A stretch of DNA of 32,401 nt from Paraburkholderia solitsugae (GCF_013177695.1 NZ_WOEY01000144.1:1-32401), one strand, 5' to 3'; numbered from the stretch's first letter, positions 7,314-15,700 are shown. Notes: generated by a model from the sequence alone, not told the origin. Program-made: numbers and translations.

Positions 7314-7326
7314 CTCTCTCTCTCTC
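7314..7326. repeat. CT dinucleotide tract in the AcpA-type leader
   Basis: Six and a half CT units on the plus strand, read as GAGAGAGAGAGAG in the mRNA of the phosphoesterase, end 10 bases before its ATG. No other Shine-Dalgarno sequence is present, so the tract may serve as one. Length changes by slippage would alter its spacing, not the reading frame. Confidence 0.6.
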
Positions 7327-7392
7327 GCGTTGGGGATGGGCCGCGTGCATTGCTTACACGTCTGGCCGCGAACGAAAGTTTGAATAATGTAT

Positions 7393-7398
7393 TTGACA
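7393..7398 (+). promoter_or_regulatory. TTGACA element upstream of the peroxidase gene
   Basis: A perfect -35 hexamer lies in an AT-rich stretch. At 16-17 bases downstream only TACGAA/ACGAAT is found, a poor -10, so the promoter may need an activator such as one bound at 7452-7469. Confidence 0.35.
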
Positions 7399-7451
7399 GA
7401 AAAATGTAAATAATTACGAATTTCTTGTGTTTTGATATTTTCGTCGGCTGT

Positions 7452-7469
7452 ATGTCATTTGAGTGACAT
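7452..7469. promoter_or_regulatory. Palindrome with Pho-box-like layout between divergent genes
   Basis: ATGTCA (7452-7457) and TGACAT (7464-7469) form a perfect dyad with a 6-base spacer. The same 18 bases can be read as two 7-mers 11 bases apart, ATGTCAT-TTGA-GTGACAT. Against the PhoB box (CTGTCAT, 4 bases, CTGTCAT) they match 6/7 and 5/7. The site is 52 bases before the peroxidase start and 148 bases before the phosphoesterase start. A phosphatase next door makes PhoB control plausible but unproven. Confidence 0.4.
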
Positions 7470-7520
7470 GTCGATGAAATACGCTCGCGGACTTCAAAAT
7501 CGCAAACTCACATCATTCAT

Positions 7521-9005
7521 ATGCGGCTTGGTCTCACGGGGATTCGGGAAACGGCGGTTCAGCCGCGAGCGCGGCGGCCGGCAGGCATAGGCGCGATGCT
7601 GTCGATCGTGCTCGCGGCACTGACTATGACCTTGGCAGCGTGCGATGCAGGCTCGCCGGCAGCGGGGGGCAAGGCAGAAGCGGGTGGCAAGGCCAATGCA
7701 AGCGGCAACGCGCAAGTGAATGCCAAGGCAGATCTGAACGCCGGCGCCAACGCGGGCGTCGAGGCTCAAGCGAATGCGTTGCCTGCATCCGGGCCCATGG
7801 CGGCCTCTGCCGTGAAAGTGGCCGCTCATGAAGCCGGCCAGACCCGCGCGCAAGTCTACGAGTCCGTGCGGCAGATGACGGCGCTGGGCAAGCAACTGTT
7901 CTTCGACGCGTCGCTATCCGGCTCGGGCAAGCTGGCGTGCGCGTCGTGCCACAGCCCCGATCACGGCTTTTCGCCGGCGAATTCGCTCTCGGTACAACTG
8001 GGCGGCAACGACATGCGCCGCACCGGCATGCGCGCCGCGCCGACGCTCAAGTACCTGCAATCGGTGCCGGCGTTCGCCGAGCACTATCACGAGTCGGACG
8101 ACGAAGGCGATGAAAGTGTGGATGCCGGGCCGACCGGCGGCTTGACGTGGGACGGCCGGGTCGACCGCGGCTCGGACCAGGCGCGCATTCCGCTGCTGTC
8201 GTCGTTCGAAATGGGCAGCACACCGGCGAAGGTCACGGCGGCGGTGAAGGCCGCGCCGTATGCCGACGCCTTCCGCGCGCCATTCGGCGAGCATATTTTC
8301 GACAGCGACGACGCCTCCTTTAAAGCCGTGCTGCAAGCGCTGGAAACCTTCGAGCAGACGCCCGAGGTTTTTTATCCGTATACCAGCAAGTACGACGCGT
8401 ATCTGGCCGGCACAGCGCAATTGACGAAGGCCGAGCTACGCGGTCTGCAAATCTTCAACGACGAAAAGAAGGGCAATTGCGCGAGCTGCCACATCAGCCA
8501 GCGCACCATGGACGGCGCACCGCCGCAGTTCAGCGACTTCGGTCTGATTGCGATCGGCGTGCCGCGCAACCGTGCGCTGAGTGTGAATCGCGATCCGCAT
8601 TTCTACGACCTCGGCGCATGCGGGCCGGAGCGTACCGACCTGGCGGGCCGCGCCGAGTTTTGCGGCATCTTCCGTACGCCGACGCTGCGCAACGTCGCGG
8701 TGAAAAAGCGTTTCTTCCACAACGGCATCTATCATTCTCTGGATCAGGTGCTGCGCTTCTATGCGCAACGCGACACGAATCCGGAAAAGTTTTATCCGGT
8801 CTCGAAGGGCAAAGTGCAGAAGTTCGACGATCTGCCGCAGCGTTACTGGGCCAATCTGAATACCGAGCCGCCGTTCGATCGCAAGCCGGGTGACAAGCCG
8901 GCGCTCGACGAAGCTGAAATCAAGGACGTGGTCGCGTTTTTGAATACGCTGACGGATGGATATAAAGCGAGTGAGAAAGTGGGAAACAGCGCGGCCGCGA
9001 ATTGA
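7521..9005 (+). CDS. Di-haem cytochrome c peroxidase/MauG-family lipoprotein
   Basis: The product is 494 residues with two CxxCH haem sites, CASCHSPD (about residues 140-147) and CASCHISQ (about 321-328), in the CCP_MauG arrangement. Further family motifs are GKQLFFDASLSGSGKLAC, GLTWDGRVDRG, FRTPTLRNVAVKKRFFHNG and VVAFLNTLTDGY. The N-terminus ends in the lipobox LAAC and is followed by a low-complexity Ala/Gly/Asn/Lys linker of about 45 residues. The start is uncertain: ATG at 7521 has no ribosome binding site, and ATG at 7596 would give a shorter n-region. Members reduce hydrogen peroxide with electrons from small cytochromes, or oxidise other substrates. The lipid anchor and linker would hold the enzyme on a membrane facing the periplasm. 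Confidence 0.92.
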   Translation: MRLGLTGIRETAVQPRARRPAGIGAMLSIVLAALTMTLAACDAGSPAAGGKAEAGGKANASGNAQVNAKADLNAGANAGVEAQANALPASGPMAASAVKVAAHEAGQTRAQVYESVRQMTALGKQLFFDASLSGSGKLACASCHSPDHGFSPANSLSVQLGGNDMRRTGMRAAPTLKYLQSVPAFAEHYHESDDEGDESVDAGPTGGLTWDGRVDRGSDQARIPLLSSFEMGSTPAKVTAAVKAAPYADAFRAPFGEHIFDSDDASFKAVLQALETFEQTPEVFYPYTSKYDAYLAGTAQLTKAELRGLQIFNDEKKGNCASCHISQRTMDGAPPQFSDFGLIAIGVPRNRALSVNRDPHFYDLGACGPERTDLAGRAEFCGIFRTPTLRNVAVKKRFFHNGIYHSLDQVLRFYAQRDTNPEKFYPVSKGKVQKFDDLPQRYWANLNTEPPFDRKPGDKPALDEAEIKDVVAFLNTLTDGYKASEKVGNSAAAN

Positions 9006-9062
9006 TCACTGGGCGATGACTGGGCCGCCGGTCGGGGGCAGCGCGTGCCGCCGTGGCCGTGG

Positions 9063-9302
9063 TCAGTTGCCCGCGCCGGCGATGATGTAATAGCAGGCGG
9101 CAAGCAGCAGTGCGAACGACATCAAGAGGCATGCAGTGCCAACGCGTGTCAGCAGATTTGGCCAGCGCGCACGCGGGAGGCTGTCCATTTGCACGATGCG
9201 TCGCGCCAGACCGGGGTCCCGGCTGACGGCAAACGGCATGAGCGCGACGCAAAAGATCGCGAGCGCGACGGCGAAGGTTTCGAGAGCAAACGAGAGGTCC
9301 AT
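9063..9302 (-). CDS. Small two-helix membrane protein, unknown function
   Basis: The product is 79 residues. It has two hydrophobic segments, FALETFAVALAIFCVALMPF (about 5-24) and GTACLLMSFALLLAACYYII (about 55-74). A basic cytosolic-type loop (RDPGLARRIVQ to RARWPNLLTR) joins them. No good Shine-Dalgarno sequence precedes the ATG. I do not recognise the family. Gene order (convergent with the peroxidase) gives no clue to its job. The clean membrane topology argues that it is real. Confidence 0.6.
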   Translation of the reverse strand: MDLSFALETFAVALAIFCVALMPFAVSRDPGLARRIVQMDSLPRARWPNLLTRVGTACLLMSFALLLAACYYIIAGAGN

Positions 9303-9346
9303 AAGGCGGCGTTGGAAGCTTGATCGGCGCGACAGCGCAACAGACC

Positions 9347-9376
9347 TATCTTAAGAAGACGTTTCATAAGAAGATA
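9347..9376. repeat. AT-rich hairpin with TAAGAAGA direct repeats
   Basis: TAAGAAGA occurs at 9352-9359 and 9367-9374, 15 bases apart, inside an outer inverted repeat TATCTT/AAGATA (9347-9352 and 9371-9376). It is an AT-rich island in high-GC surroundings, upstream of both the minus-strand gene at 9302 and the plus-strand gene at 9586. It may be a regulatory site. The rest of 9303-9585 shows no gene. Confidence 0.4.
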
Positions 9377-9585
9377 TGAGATTCGTCCTAAAAAGTCTCA
9401 GCAGCCGTCGTGTCCGTTCGTTCCCGACCGGCGCGCGCCGGGTGTTGCAGGCTGCTGCGGGTCGCCGCAGGGCCGCATCCGGGCGGTCACGTTGAGGGCG
9501 ACATGCTATGCTTTTGGGGTCCAGATCACGAGCCGCCGTGAGCGCACTCGAGACCGCCGAAACTACTCTTCGAGGAGAACCCTTC

Positions 9586-9975
9586 ATGTCGATGCAAACC
9601 CGTGTCCTGTTTCACTTGACCGTCGGTGGCCTGCTGCTTGGTGGCGCTATCGGCGCGCAAGCGGCGAACCTCGGTTTTCTGAACGACACGCCGATCAGCT
9701 ACATGAAGCAACGCGATGTCGATTCGATCAAAAGCGCCGTCATCACCGCCTTGAATGACAAGCAGGACGGCGAAAGCACGAACTGGGTCAACGAAGGCAC
9801 CGGCAACAGCGTCAAGATCGACGCGACGATCACCATCGCCAGCACCGCGAAGGACGGCGAGCGTACCTGCCGCGACGTCGGCGTCGTACTGAATGCAAAA
9901 GGGCAGTCGATGAGCCTGCGTCCGCAGTTCTGTACGCAGGACAGCGTCAACTGGCAATTGCAGAAAAAGCACTGA
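9586..9975 (+). CDS. Exported protein, 17-kDa surface antigen (RT0821/Lpp0805)-like
   Basis: The product is 129 residues from the ATG at 9586, with AGGAGAA (9573-9579) 6 bases upstream. The frame also opens at 9508, but that part has no ribosome binding site and would bury the signal peptide. A Sec signal peptide ends AQA-AN. The mature region ALNDKQDGESTNWVNE...GNSVKIDATITI...RTCRDVGVVL...FCTQDSVNWQLQ has the spacing of the C-terminal domain of 17-kDa-antigen-type proteins. In these, a glycine-rich or direct N-terminal part leads to a small sandwich with two cysteines (here in RTCRD and QFCTQ). It is probably a periplasmic or outer-membrane-associated protein of unknown role. The family call rests on pattern memory and is moderate. 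Confidence 0.7.
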   Translation: MSMQTRVLFHLTVGGLLLGGAIGAQAANLGFLNDTPISYMKQRDVDSIKSAVITALNDKQDGESTNWVNEGTGNSVKIDATITIASTAKDGERTCRDVGVVLNAKGQSMSLRPQFCTQDSVNWQLQKKH

Positions 9976-9999
9976 GCGTGCGGGCCGGTATGACGAGGC

Positions 10000-10020
10000 G
10001 CGCCGGCTTGCCGCCGGCGC
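10000..10020 (+). terminator. GC-rich hairpin after the antigen-like gene
   Basis: GCGCCGGC (10000-10007) pairs with GCCGGCGC (10013-10020) around TTGCC, 25 bases past the stop. There is no T-run. Confidence 0.35.
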
Positions 10021-10057
10021 AGCCTGAAGCCGTGCGTTCTTGCGGTGCGTTGCGGCG

Positions 10058-10507
10058 ATGAGCGCGCGGGTCGTCTCGTGCGGCGTCGTACTGCTCGACC
10101 CCGACGGTCGGGTGCTGCTCGCGCACGCCACCGAAACGTCCCACTGGGACGTTCCGAAAGGACACGGCGAAGAGGGCGAGGCGCCTCACGTCACGGCGTT
10201 GCGCGAGATGGTCGAAGAGACCGGTATCGTGATCGAGCCCGGGCGGCTGAGGGATCTCGGACTGTTCGTCTACCGGCGCGACAAGGATCTGCATCTGTTC
10301 GCGGCGCGCGCGACGGACGACGAACTCGATCTGACTTCGTGCACCTGCACGTCGCTGTTTCCGCGCCGCTCTGACGGCACGTTGATTCCTGAAATGGACG
10401 CCTACCGCTGGGCCGCGCCGGACGAAGTCGAGCGGTACGCGAGCCGCAGTCTCACGCGGCTCTTTCAGACCACGCTTTCGCTCGCGGAACTGCATCGAAC
10501 GCTATAG
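10058..10507 (+). CDS. Nudix hydrolase
   Basis: The product is 149 residues. It carries a complete Nudix box GX5EX7REUXEEXGU at residues 35-57 (GHGEEGE, seven residues, REMVEETGI). The glutamates bind the metal used to split a nucleoside diphosphate linked to another group. The N-terminal strand ARVVSCGVVLLDPDGRVLLA and WDVPKGHGEEGE resemble the compact diadenosine-polyphosphate-type members, but the substrate cannot be told. The ATG at 10058 is preferred over 10040 because it starts at the first strand; neither has a clear ribosome binding site. It is cytoplasmic and convergent with the GltI-type gene. Confidence 0.88.
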   Translation: MSARVVSCGVVLLDPDGRVLLAHATETSHWDVPKGHGEEGEAPHVTALREMVEETGIVIEPGRLRDLGLFVYRRDKDLHLFAARATDDELDLTSCTCTSLFPRRSDGTLIPEMDAYRWAAPDEVERYASRSLTRLFQTTLSLAELHRTL

Positions 10508-10529
10508 CGGTGGATTTGCCGCTGTAGCG
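10500..10529. terminator. Hairpin between convergent genes
   Basis: CGCTATAGCGG (10500-10510) pairs with CCGCTGTAGCG (10519-10529) over 11 bp with one wobble, loop TGGATTTG. It includes the Nudix stop codon. No T-run follows on either strand. It could be a bidirectional end or a stabilising stem. Confidence 0.45.
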
Positions 10530-10567
10530 TTGGCGCCGCCCATACCCACATGGTTTGTCTGACGCGC

Positions 10568-11575
10568 TCAGTCGAGCGCGCGGTCGTTCGGATGCGCGAA
10601 TAGCGTGCGGTTCTGTTCCGAGAGCGGAAAATTCAGATTGATGCCGTGCGGCGGAATCGGCTGCGTGAACCACTGGTTATACAGACGTTCAGCGTCGCCT
10701 GCAGTCTGGCCATGAGCGATCACCCCGTTGACGAGCGTGCGGAACGGTTCATCGCCCTTGCGAAACATGCAGGCGTAGACCTCGTAACCGAGCGGCGTAC
10801 CGGTCACCACGAAGTCTTCGGGGTGCGCGTCGGTCGATTTAAAGCCGTACACGATCGGCTCGTCCATCACGAAGGCCACCGCCCGGTCATCCTTGAGCGC
10901 GGCGAATGCTTCAGGATGATCGCGCGCGGCCGTGATGCGCATGTTCAGGTGCTTCTCGGTGTTCAGGCGGCGTAGCAGGCGCTCGTCGGAGGTGCCCGCG
11001 GTCGTCACCACCGTCTTACCGGCCAGGTCCGGAAAATCCGTGATGCCGCTGCTCTTGCGAGCGATCATGCGCACCGCGTACTGGAAGATGCTGTTCGAGA
11101 AGGCGGCCACGTTTTCGCGTTCCACGGTATGCGTGGTCGAGCCGCATTCCAGATCGATCTGGTTGTTCAGCAACATCGGCGTGCGGTTCGATGAGGTCAC
11201 GGTGATTTCGTGCACCTTCAGTTGCGGCAGGCCGAGTGTTTTCTTGATTTCGTCGACGATCTGCAGCGCGATGGTCTGCGAGTAACCGGCCGTGCCCTGC
11301 CCGTCGAAGTACGAGAAGGGAATCGATGCTTCACGTACGCCGAGCACGACCACGCCGTCGTCGTGGATCTTCTTCAGTGTGCCCGTGAGTTCTTGCGCAT
11401 GAGCAGGGCAGGCGAGCGACGCCGCGCCGAACGCGATCGACGCCAGGAGTGCGCAACGCATGCTGTGTGCGACGCGTAAGGCGCGGGTCATGCGCGTAGC
11501 AGGTACGGTACGCGTGTGACACGTGCCTTGTGCTGCGCCCCATTCACGTGCCCCGCGGCGGGCTGCAACTTTCAT
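10568..11575 (-). CDS. gltI: GltI-type glutamate/aspartate ABC solute-binding protein
   Basis: The product is a periplasmic binding protein for acidic amino acids (SBP family 3). It can be followed almost end to end against E. coli GltI. Matching stretches are GVREASIPFSYFDGQGTAG, SSNRTPMLLNNQIDLECGST, VERENVAAFSNSIF, GKTVVTTAGTSDERLLRRLN, AVAFVMDEPIVYG, YACMFRKGDEPF and the end WFTQPIPPHGINLNFPLS. The start at 11575 follows GGGAGG at 5 bases and gives 335 residues with a long n-region. The signal peptide itself is MRCALLASIAFGA...AHA-QE, so starts at 11491 or 11461 are possible though without a ribosome binding site. The gltJKL partners are absent nearby, so it is an orphan or an extra receptor. 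Confidence 0.9.
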   Translation of the reverse strand: MKVAARRGAREWGAAQGTCHTRTVPATRMTRALRVAHSMRCALLASIAFGAASLACPAHAQELTGTLKKIHDDGVVVLGVREASIPFSYFDGQGTAGYSQTIALQIVDEIKKTLGLPQLKVHEITVTSSNRTPMLLNNQIDLECGSTTHTVERENVAAFSNSIFQYAVRMIARKSSGITDFPDLAGKTVVTTAGTSDERLLRRLNTEKHLNMRITAARDHPEAFAALKDDRAVAFVMDEPIVYGFKSTDAHPEDFVVTGTPLGYEVYACMFRKGDEPFRTLVNGVIAHGQTAGDAERLYNQWFTQPIPPHGINLNFPLSEQNRTLFAHPNDRALD

Positions 11576-11643
11576 CGGGCCTCCCTGGCTGGCGCGTGCA
11601 CCTATGCCGCGCTGTCTTTGTCGATGGAACATGATGCAACGAA

Positions 11644-11677
11644 ACGGCGTGCATCCCACTCACGGGATACACGCCGT
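11644..11677 (-). terminator. Hairpin downstream of glnS
   Basis: ACGGCGTG-C-ATCCC (11644-11657) pairs with GGGAT-A-CACGCCGT (11664-11677), 13 bp with one mismatch and a 6-base loop, 39 bases past the glnS stop. On the minus strand TTTCGTTGC follows, a weak T-tract. It is a probable glnS terminator. Confidence 0.6.
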
Positions 11678-11716
11678 ATTCAAATCCGATGCGCTCCGTG
11701 CTGCAGCGGCTCCAGC

Positions 11717-13426
11717 TTACGCCGGCTTGCCCCAACTGTCGCGCAAGCTGACGATGCGATTGAACACGGGCTTGCCCGGTTTCGAATCGACACGGTCGGC
11801 GACGAAATAGCCATGGCGCTCGAACTGATAGCGCTGTTCCGGCAACGCATCGCTCGCACCCGGTTCCAGGTAGGCATTGACTACACGCTTGGAATCCGGA
11901 TTCAGTGCCTCGAGGAAGTCGCGGCCACCGGCGTCCGGTTGCGGTTCCTTGAACAGACGGTCGTAGATGCGTACTTCGGCCGGGCACGCGGCTGCCGCGC
12001 TGACCCAGTGAATGTTGCCCTTGACCTTATAGGTGTTCGCGCCTTCGGTGCCCGACTTGCTGTCCGGGAAGTAGTTGCAGTGGACGGCGACGATGTTGCC
12101 GTTCTCGTCCTTGTCCGCACCGATGCACTCGATCACATAGCCGTAGCGCAGGCGCACCTTGTTGCCCGGGAACAGGCGGAAGTAACCCTTCGGCGGCGTT
12201 TCGTTGTAGTCCTCGCGTTCGATCCACAGTTCGCGCGAGATCGGGAACTCCCGGACACCCATTTCCGGATGATGCGGGTGGACCGGTGCATTGCACGGCT
12301 CGGTCACGCCTTCGGGGAAGTTGTCGATGATCAGCTTGACCGGATCGAGCACGGCAGCAGTGCGCGGCGCCTTGTCGTCCAGATCGTCGCGCAGCGCGCC
12401 TTCGAACACGCTCATGTCGATCCATGAATCGACCTTGGTGACGCCAATGCGCTCGCAGAACAACTGGATCGCTTCCGGCGTGAAACCGCGGCGGCGCACA
12501 CCGACGATGGTGGGCATGCGCGGATCGTCCCAGCCCTCGACATGGCCTTCGGTCACCAGTTGCAGCAGCTTGCGCTTGCTGGTGATGGCGTAGGTCAGGT
12601 TCAGGCGCGAAAACTCGATCTGTTGCGGCAGCGGGCGCGTGAAAATCCCGGCTTCGGCCAGCTCGTTCAGAATCCAGTCGTACAGCGGACGATGGTCTTC
12701 GAACTCGAGCGTGCACAGCGAATGCGTGATGTTTTCCAACGCGTCCGAGATGCAGTGCGTGTAGTCGTACATCGGGTACACGCACCATGTGTCGCCGGTG
12801 CGGTAATGGTGCGCAAAGCGGATCCGGTAGATGACCGGGTCGCGCATGTTGAAGTTCGGCGACGACATGTCGATCTTCGCGCGCAGCACGTGCTCGCCTT
12901 CCTTGAACTCGCCGGTTTTCATGCGACGGAACAGGTCGAGGTTTTCCTGCACCGAACGCTCGCGGAAGCGCGACGGCGTGCCGACTTCGGAGGCCGAGCC
13001 GCGGTTCGCGCGCATTTCTTCGGCCGACTGACTGTCCACATACGCCTTGCCGCGCTCGATCAGCAGTTCGGCGAATTCGTACAGCTTGTCGTAGTAGTCG
13101 CTCGCGAAGTAGAGCTGTTCCTTGCCCTCTTTTTCCCACTCGAAACCGAGCCAGCGCACCGAGTCGATGATCGAGTCGACGTACTCGACGCTTTCCTTTT
13201 CCGGATTCGTATCGTCGAAGCGCAGATGGCACACGCCGCCGTAACTGCGCGCCACGCCGAAATTCAGGCAGATGCTCTTGGCGTGACCGATGTGCAGGTA
13301 GCCGTTCGGCTCGGGCGGAAAGCGCGTTTCGACGCGCTGGCCCCACTTGCCGGTGCGGTTGTCTTCGTCAATGATGTTGCGGATGAAATTGGATGCCGCT
13401 GGCGCGTCGTTGCGTTCGGTATTCAT
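11717..13426 (-). CDS. glnS: Glutaminyl-tRNA synthetase
   Basis: The product is 569 residues, a little longer than E. coli GlnRS. This class Ic enzyme charges tRNA-Gln with glutamine. The HIGH motif lies in PPEPNGYLHIGHAKS (H46-H49), and the KMSKS-type loop reads ITSKRKL (281-287), where E. coli has VMSKRKL. Also visible are CHLRFDDTNPEKE, TGDTWCVYPMYDYTHC and the anticodon-binding beta-barrel region (KVRLRYGYVIECIG to FNRIVSLRDSWGK). The ATG at 13426 gives the usual MNTERND start for the family. A GTG at 13468 would extend it by 14 residues. No good Shine-Dalgarno sequence is seen before either. Confidence 0.96.
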   Translation of the reverse strand: MNTERNDAPAASNFIRNIIDEDNRTGKWGQRVETRFPPEPNGYLHIGHAKSICLNFGVARSYGGVCHLRFDDTNPEKESVEYVDSIIDSVRWLGFEWEKEGKEQLYFASDYYDKLYEFAELLIERGKAYVDSQSAEEMRANRGSASEVGTPSRFRERSVQENLDLFRRMKTGEFKEGEHVLRAKIDMSSPNFNMRDPVIYRIRFAHHYRTGDTWCVYPMYDYTHCISDALENITHSLCTLEFEDHRPLYDWILNELAEAGIFTRPLPQQIEFSRLNLTYAITSKRKLLQLVTEGHVEGWDDPRMPTIVGVRRRGFTPEAIQLFCERIGVTKVDSWIDMSVFEGALRDDLDDKAPRTAAVLDPVKLIIDNFPEGVTEPCNAPVHPHHPEMGVREFPISRELWIEREDYNETPPKGYFRLFPGNKVRLRYGYVIECIGADKDENGNIVAVHCNYFPDSKSGTEGANTYKVKGNIHWVSAAAACPAEVRIYDRLFKEPQPDAGGRDFLEALNPDSKRVVNAYLEPGASDALPEQRYQFERHGYFVADRVDSKPGKPVFNRIVSLRDSWGKPA

Positions 13427-13914
13427 GCGAGAAGGTGAAAGTCTGTCGGGGACGCGCAATGCGCCCACTTATCCGTCAATTCTACCTGACGCGTTCGCTC
13501 GCGGCAGGCGAGTGCGGCGCGCAGCCAACGTTTGAGCGGTTTCGAGCGGTTTTTGGGGTCGGGCGGGATCCTGCAAGCTGCGTTTAAGGTGCTGTAACAG
13601 GAGGTAAAACGTTTTGTTGGCGCATGCGCCAGCGACTTAGGATGCGGGCGGCGCACTCTCCGCCCGCCGCGCACGGGGAGCAATTTGCCCATTGTTTTTT
13701 CCTCGGCGCCGCTTTGCGCCCTTGTGGCGCAAGCCAGGCGGCCACGCTGTCCACCCGCGCCCCGCTCAATCTGCTGGATTGGGCTGCCTGCGCCCTGTCG
13801 TGCAACCCGCCCGCGGTGCGGCTGGCCGGGCAGGCCGCCTCACCCATTGCGCCATCTTGCATCGACGCTTTCCGTTCGTGCAACATGGCGCACTCAGTTC
13901 CCGGAGTGTCTCGG
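13427..13914. other. Intergenic, glnS to ggt, with two perfect palindromes
   Basis: These 488 bases hold the divergent promoters. AGGAGGT (13599-13605) is a perfect ribosome binding site without a normal start at the right distance; only TTG at 13614 fits, giving an 8-codon frame to 13640. Directly after come AAAACGTTTT (13606-13615) and the 14-bp TGGCGCATGCGCCA (13618-13631), both perfect palindromes. TTGCGCC/GGCGCAA (13714-13732) is a further hairpin. The ggt frame is open back to 13624, but that stretch looks non-coding. Confidence 0.55.
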
Positions 13915-15669
13915 ATGTCCGTCCCGTCACATGACGCGCCTCGCGCGCCTTTTGCCTCTTTTTCCCTTGCCCGGATCGTGACGGCCACGGCCGTGTTCGC
14001 CGCACTTGCCGGCAGCTTGGTCGCGCCGGCGCCGGCGCTCGCAAAAACGCCCCCGCCCAAGGCCGTGCTGGACGCGTCGGCTGTGGCCGTGCCGGATCGT
14101 TACAGCGCCGACACCGCCCAGCAGATCTTCGCCGCCGGCGGCAACGCCGTGGACGCTGCGGTGGCGATCGCCTTCACGCTGGCCGTGACCTGTCCGGACG
14201 CGGGGAATATCGGCGGCGGCGGGTTCATGACCGTGTTCATGGACGGCAAGCCGTATTTTCTCGACTACCGCGAGCGCGCGCCGCAACAGGCGACCCGCGA
14301 CATGTACCTCGACGATAAAGGCAGCCTCGTGCCGGGTATGAGCCTCGTCGGCCATCGCGCGGTGGGCGTGCCGGGCACCGTCGAGGGCATGTGGGAAGCG
14401 CAGCAACGCTTCGGCAAGCTGAAATGGAAGCAGGTGCTGGCGCCCGCGATCCGTTACGCCACCGACGGCTTCCAGGTCGACCAGGGGTTGCAGCAGCGCC
14501 ACGACGTGGCGGCGAAGAGTTTCGCCGGCAAGACCAACTTCGATGCCTACTTCTCGAACCTGAAGGCGGGCGTGATGGTCCGCCAGCCTGAACTCGCGCA
14601 AACCCTCTGGCGCATCGCCAGCGACGGCGGCCGGGAGTTCTATGAAGGCCGCACCGCGGATCTGATCGCCCAGCAGATGTACGGCCACGGGCTGGTCACG
14701 AAGCAGGATCTGATTCAATACAAGGCCGTCTGGCGCCAGCCGCTAACCGCCGATTGGAACGGCTACAAGGTCGTGACGGCGCCGCCGCCGAGTTCGGGTG
14801 GTATCGGACTGATCCAGATGCTGAAGATGAAAGCCGATCTGAAGCAGGCGTTCGATGGCCTCGAGCTGAATTCCGTGCCGTATATCCATCTGATCGCGCA
14901 GATCGAAGACCGCGTGTTCGCCGATCGCCAGCAATACATCGGCGAACCCGATTCGTACAAGGTGCCAGTCGACAAACTGATCGATGACGGCTACCTCGCG
15001 CAACGCGCCGATGAAGTGAAGCCTGACCAAGTGCCGGGCGCCACGCCCGTTAAAGGCGGCCTTGGCGACGCGCTGCCGGAAAAAGCGCAAACCACGCATT
15101 TTTCGGTGGTCGATAAATGGGGCAACGCCGTGTCGAACACCTACACGCTGAACGGGGATTTCGGTTCCGGCGTGGTGGTGGACGGCGGCGGCTTCCTGCT
15201 TAACGACGCGATGGACGACTTTGTCACCAAACCGGCTGCCGCCGGCCCGTCCGGCGCAACGGTGGACGACCTGAACACGGTGGCGCCGGGACGCCGGCCG
15301 CTTTCGTCGATGTCGCCGACCATCCTGTTGAAGGACAACAAGGTGTCGCTTGTGATCGGCACGCCCGGCGGCTCGCGAATCCTTACGTCGATCTTCCAGG
15401 TGATGACCAACCTGTACGATTTCAATATGTCGCCTGCCGACGCTTTGGCCGCGATGCGCTTCCATCATCAGTTGCTGCCGCCGAAGACGATCTATTTTGA
15501 GCCGTATCATCCGATCACGGGCGAGCTGGCCGACCAGTTGAAAGCCAAGGGCTACACGCTGGAAGGGCAGTCGTTCAACGGCGACGTGCAGATGATCCGC
15601 GTCGAAGTGGCGACGCCCGAACCGGCGGCCGATCCGCGCGGCGTGGGCGTGGGCCGTGTGATGAATTGA
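13915..15669 (+). CDS. ggt: Gamma-glutamyltransferase (GGT)
   Basis: The product is 584 residues from the ATG at 13915, with GGAG 8 bases upstream; ATG at 13885 has no ribosome binding site. The signal peptide ends ALA-K, so it is periplasmic. The precursor cuts itself into two subunits before Thr393 in QTTHFSVVDKWGNAVSNTY, and that threonine is the nucleophile. Other sites are GNAVDAAVAIAFTLAVTCP, GGGGFMTVF and DYRERAPQ in the large subunit, and LSSMSPTI and GTPGGSRI in the small one. GGT splits glutathione and other gamma-glutamyl compounds, or moves the glutamyl group to amino acids or peptides. The length and all catalytic parts are complete. The gene is alone on its strand until the hydrolase 141 bases on. 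Confidence 0.95.
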   Translation: MSVPSHDAPRAPFASFSLARIVTATAVFAALAGSLVAPAPALAKTPPPKAVLDASAVAVPDRYSADTAQQIFAAGGNAVDAAVAIAFTLAVTCPDAGNIGGGGFMTVFMDGKPYFLDYRERAPQQATRDMYLDDKGSLVPGMSLVGHRAVGVPGTVEGMWEAQQRFGKLKWKQVLAPAIRYATDGFQVDQGLQQRHDVAAKSFAGKTNFDAYFSNLKAGVMVRQPELAQTLWRIASDGGREFYEGRTADLIAQQMYGHGLVTKQDLIQYKAVWRQPLTADWNGYKVVTAPPPSSGGIGLIQMLKMKADLKQAFDGLELNSVPYIHLIAQIEDRVFADRQQYIGEPDSYKVPVDKLIDDGYLAQRADEVKPDQVPGATPVKGGLGDALPEKAQTTHFSVVDKWGNAVSNTYTLNGDFGSGVVVDGGGFLLNDAMDDFVTKPAAAGPSGATVDDLNTVAPGRRPLSSMSPTILLKDNKVSLVIGTPGGSRILTSIFQVMTNLYDFNMSPADALAAMRFHHQLLPPKTIYFEPYHPITGELADQLKAKGYTLEGQSFNGDVQMIRVEVATPEPAADPRGVGVGRVMN

Positions 15670-15700
15670 AGCGCGGCTTCTTCTGCCGGGCGAAATAGCT

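Noticed and set aside
5711..7387. 558-residue plus-strand frame opposite the AcpA-type gene
   Set aside because: Arg/Val-rich antisense shadow of a well-supported gene, with no start signal.
13714..13732. TTGCGCC/GGCGCAA hairpin as a terminator
   Set aside because: No T-run follows on either strand and no gene ends nearby.
13624..13914. 97-codon N-terminal extension of GGT
   Set aside because: No ribosome binding site at 13624. The extension lacks protein-like composition and would bury the signal peptide.
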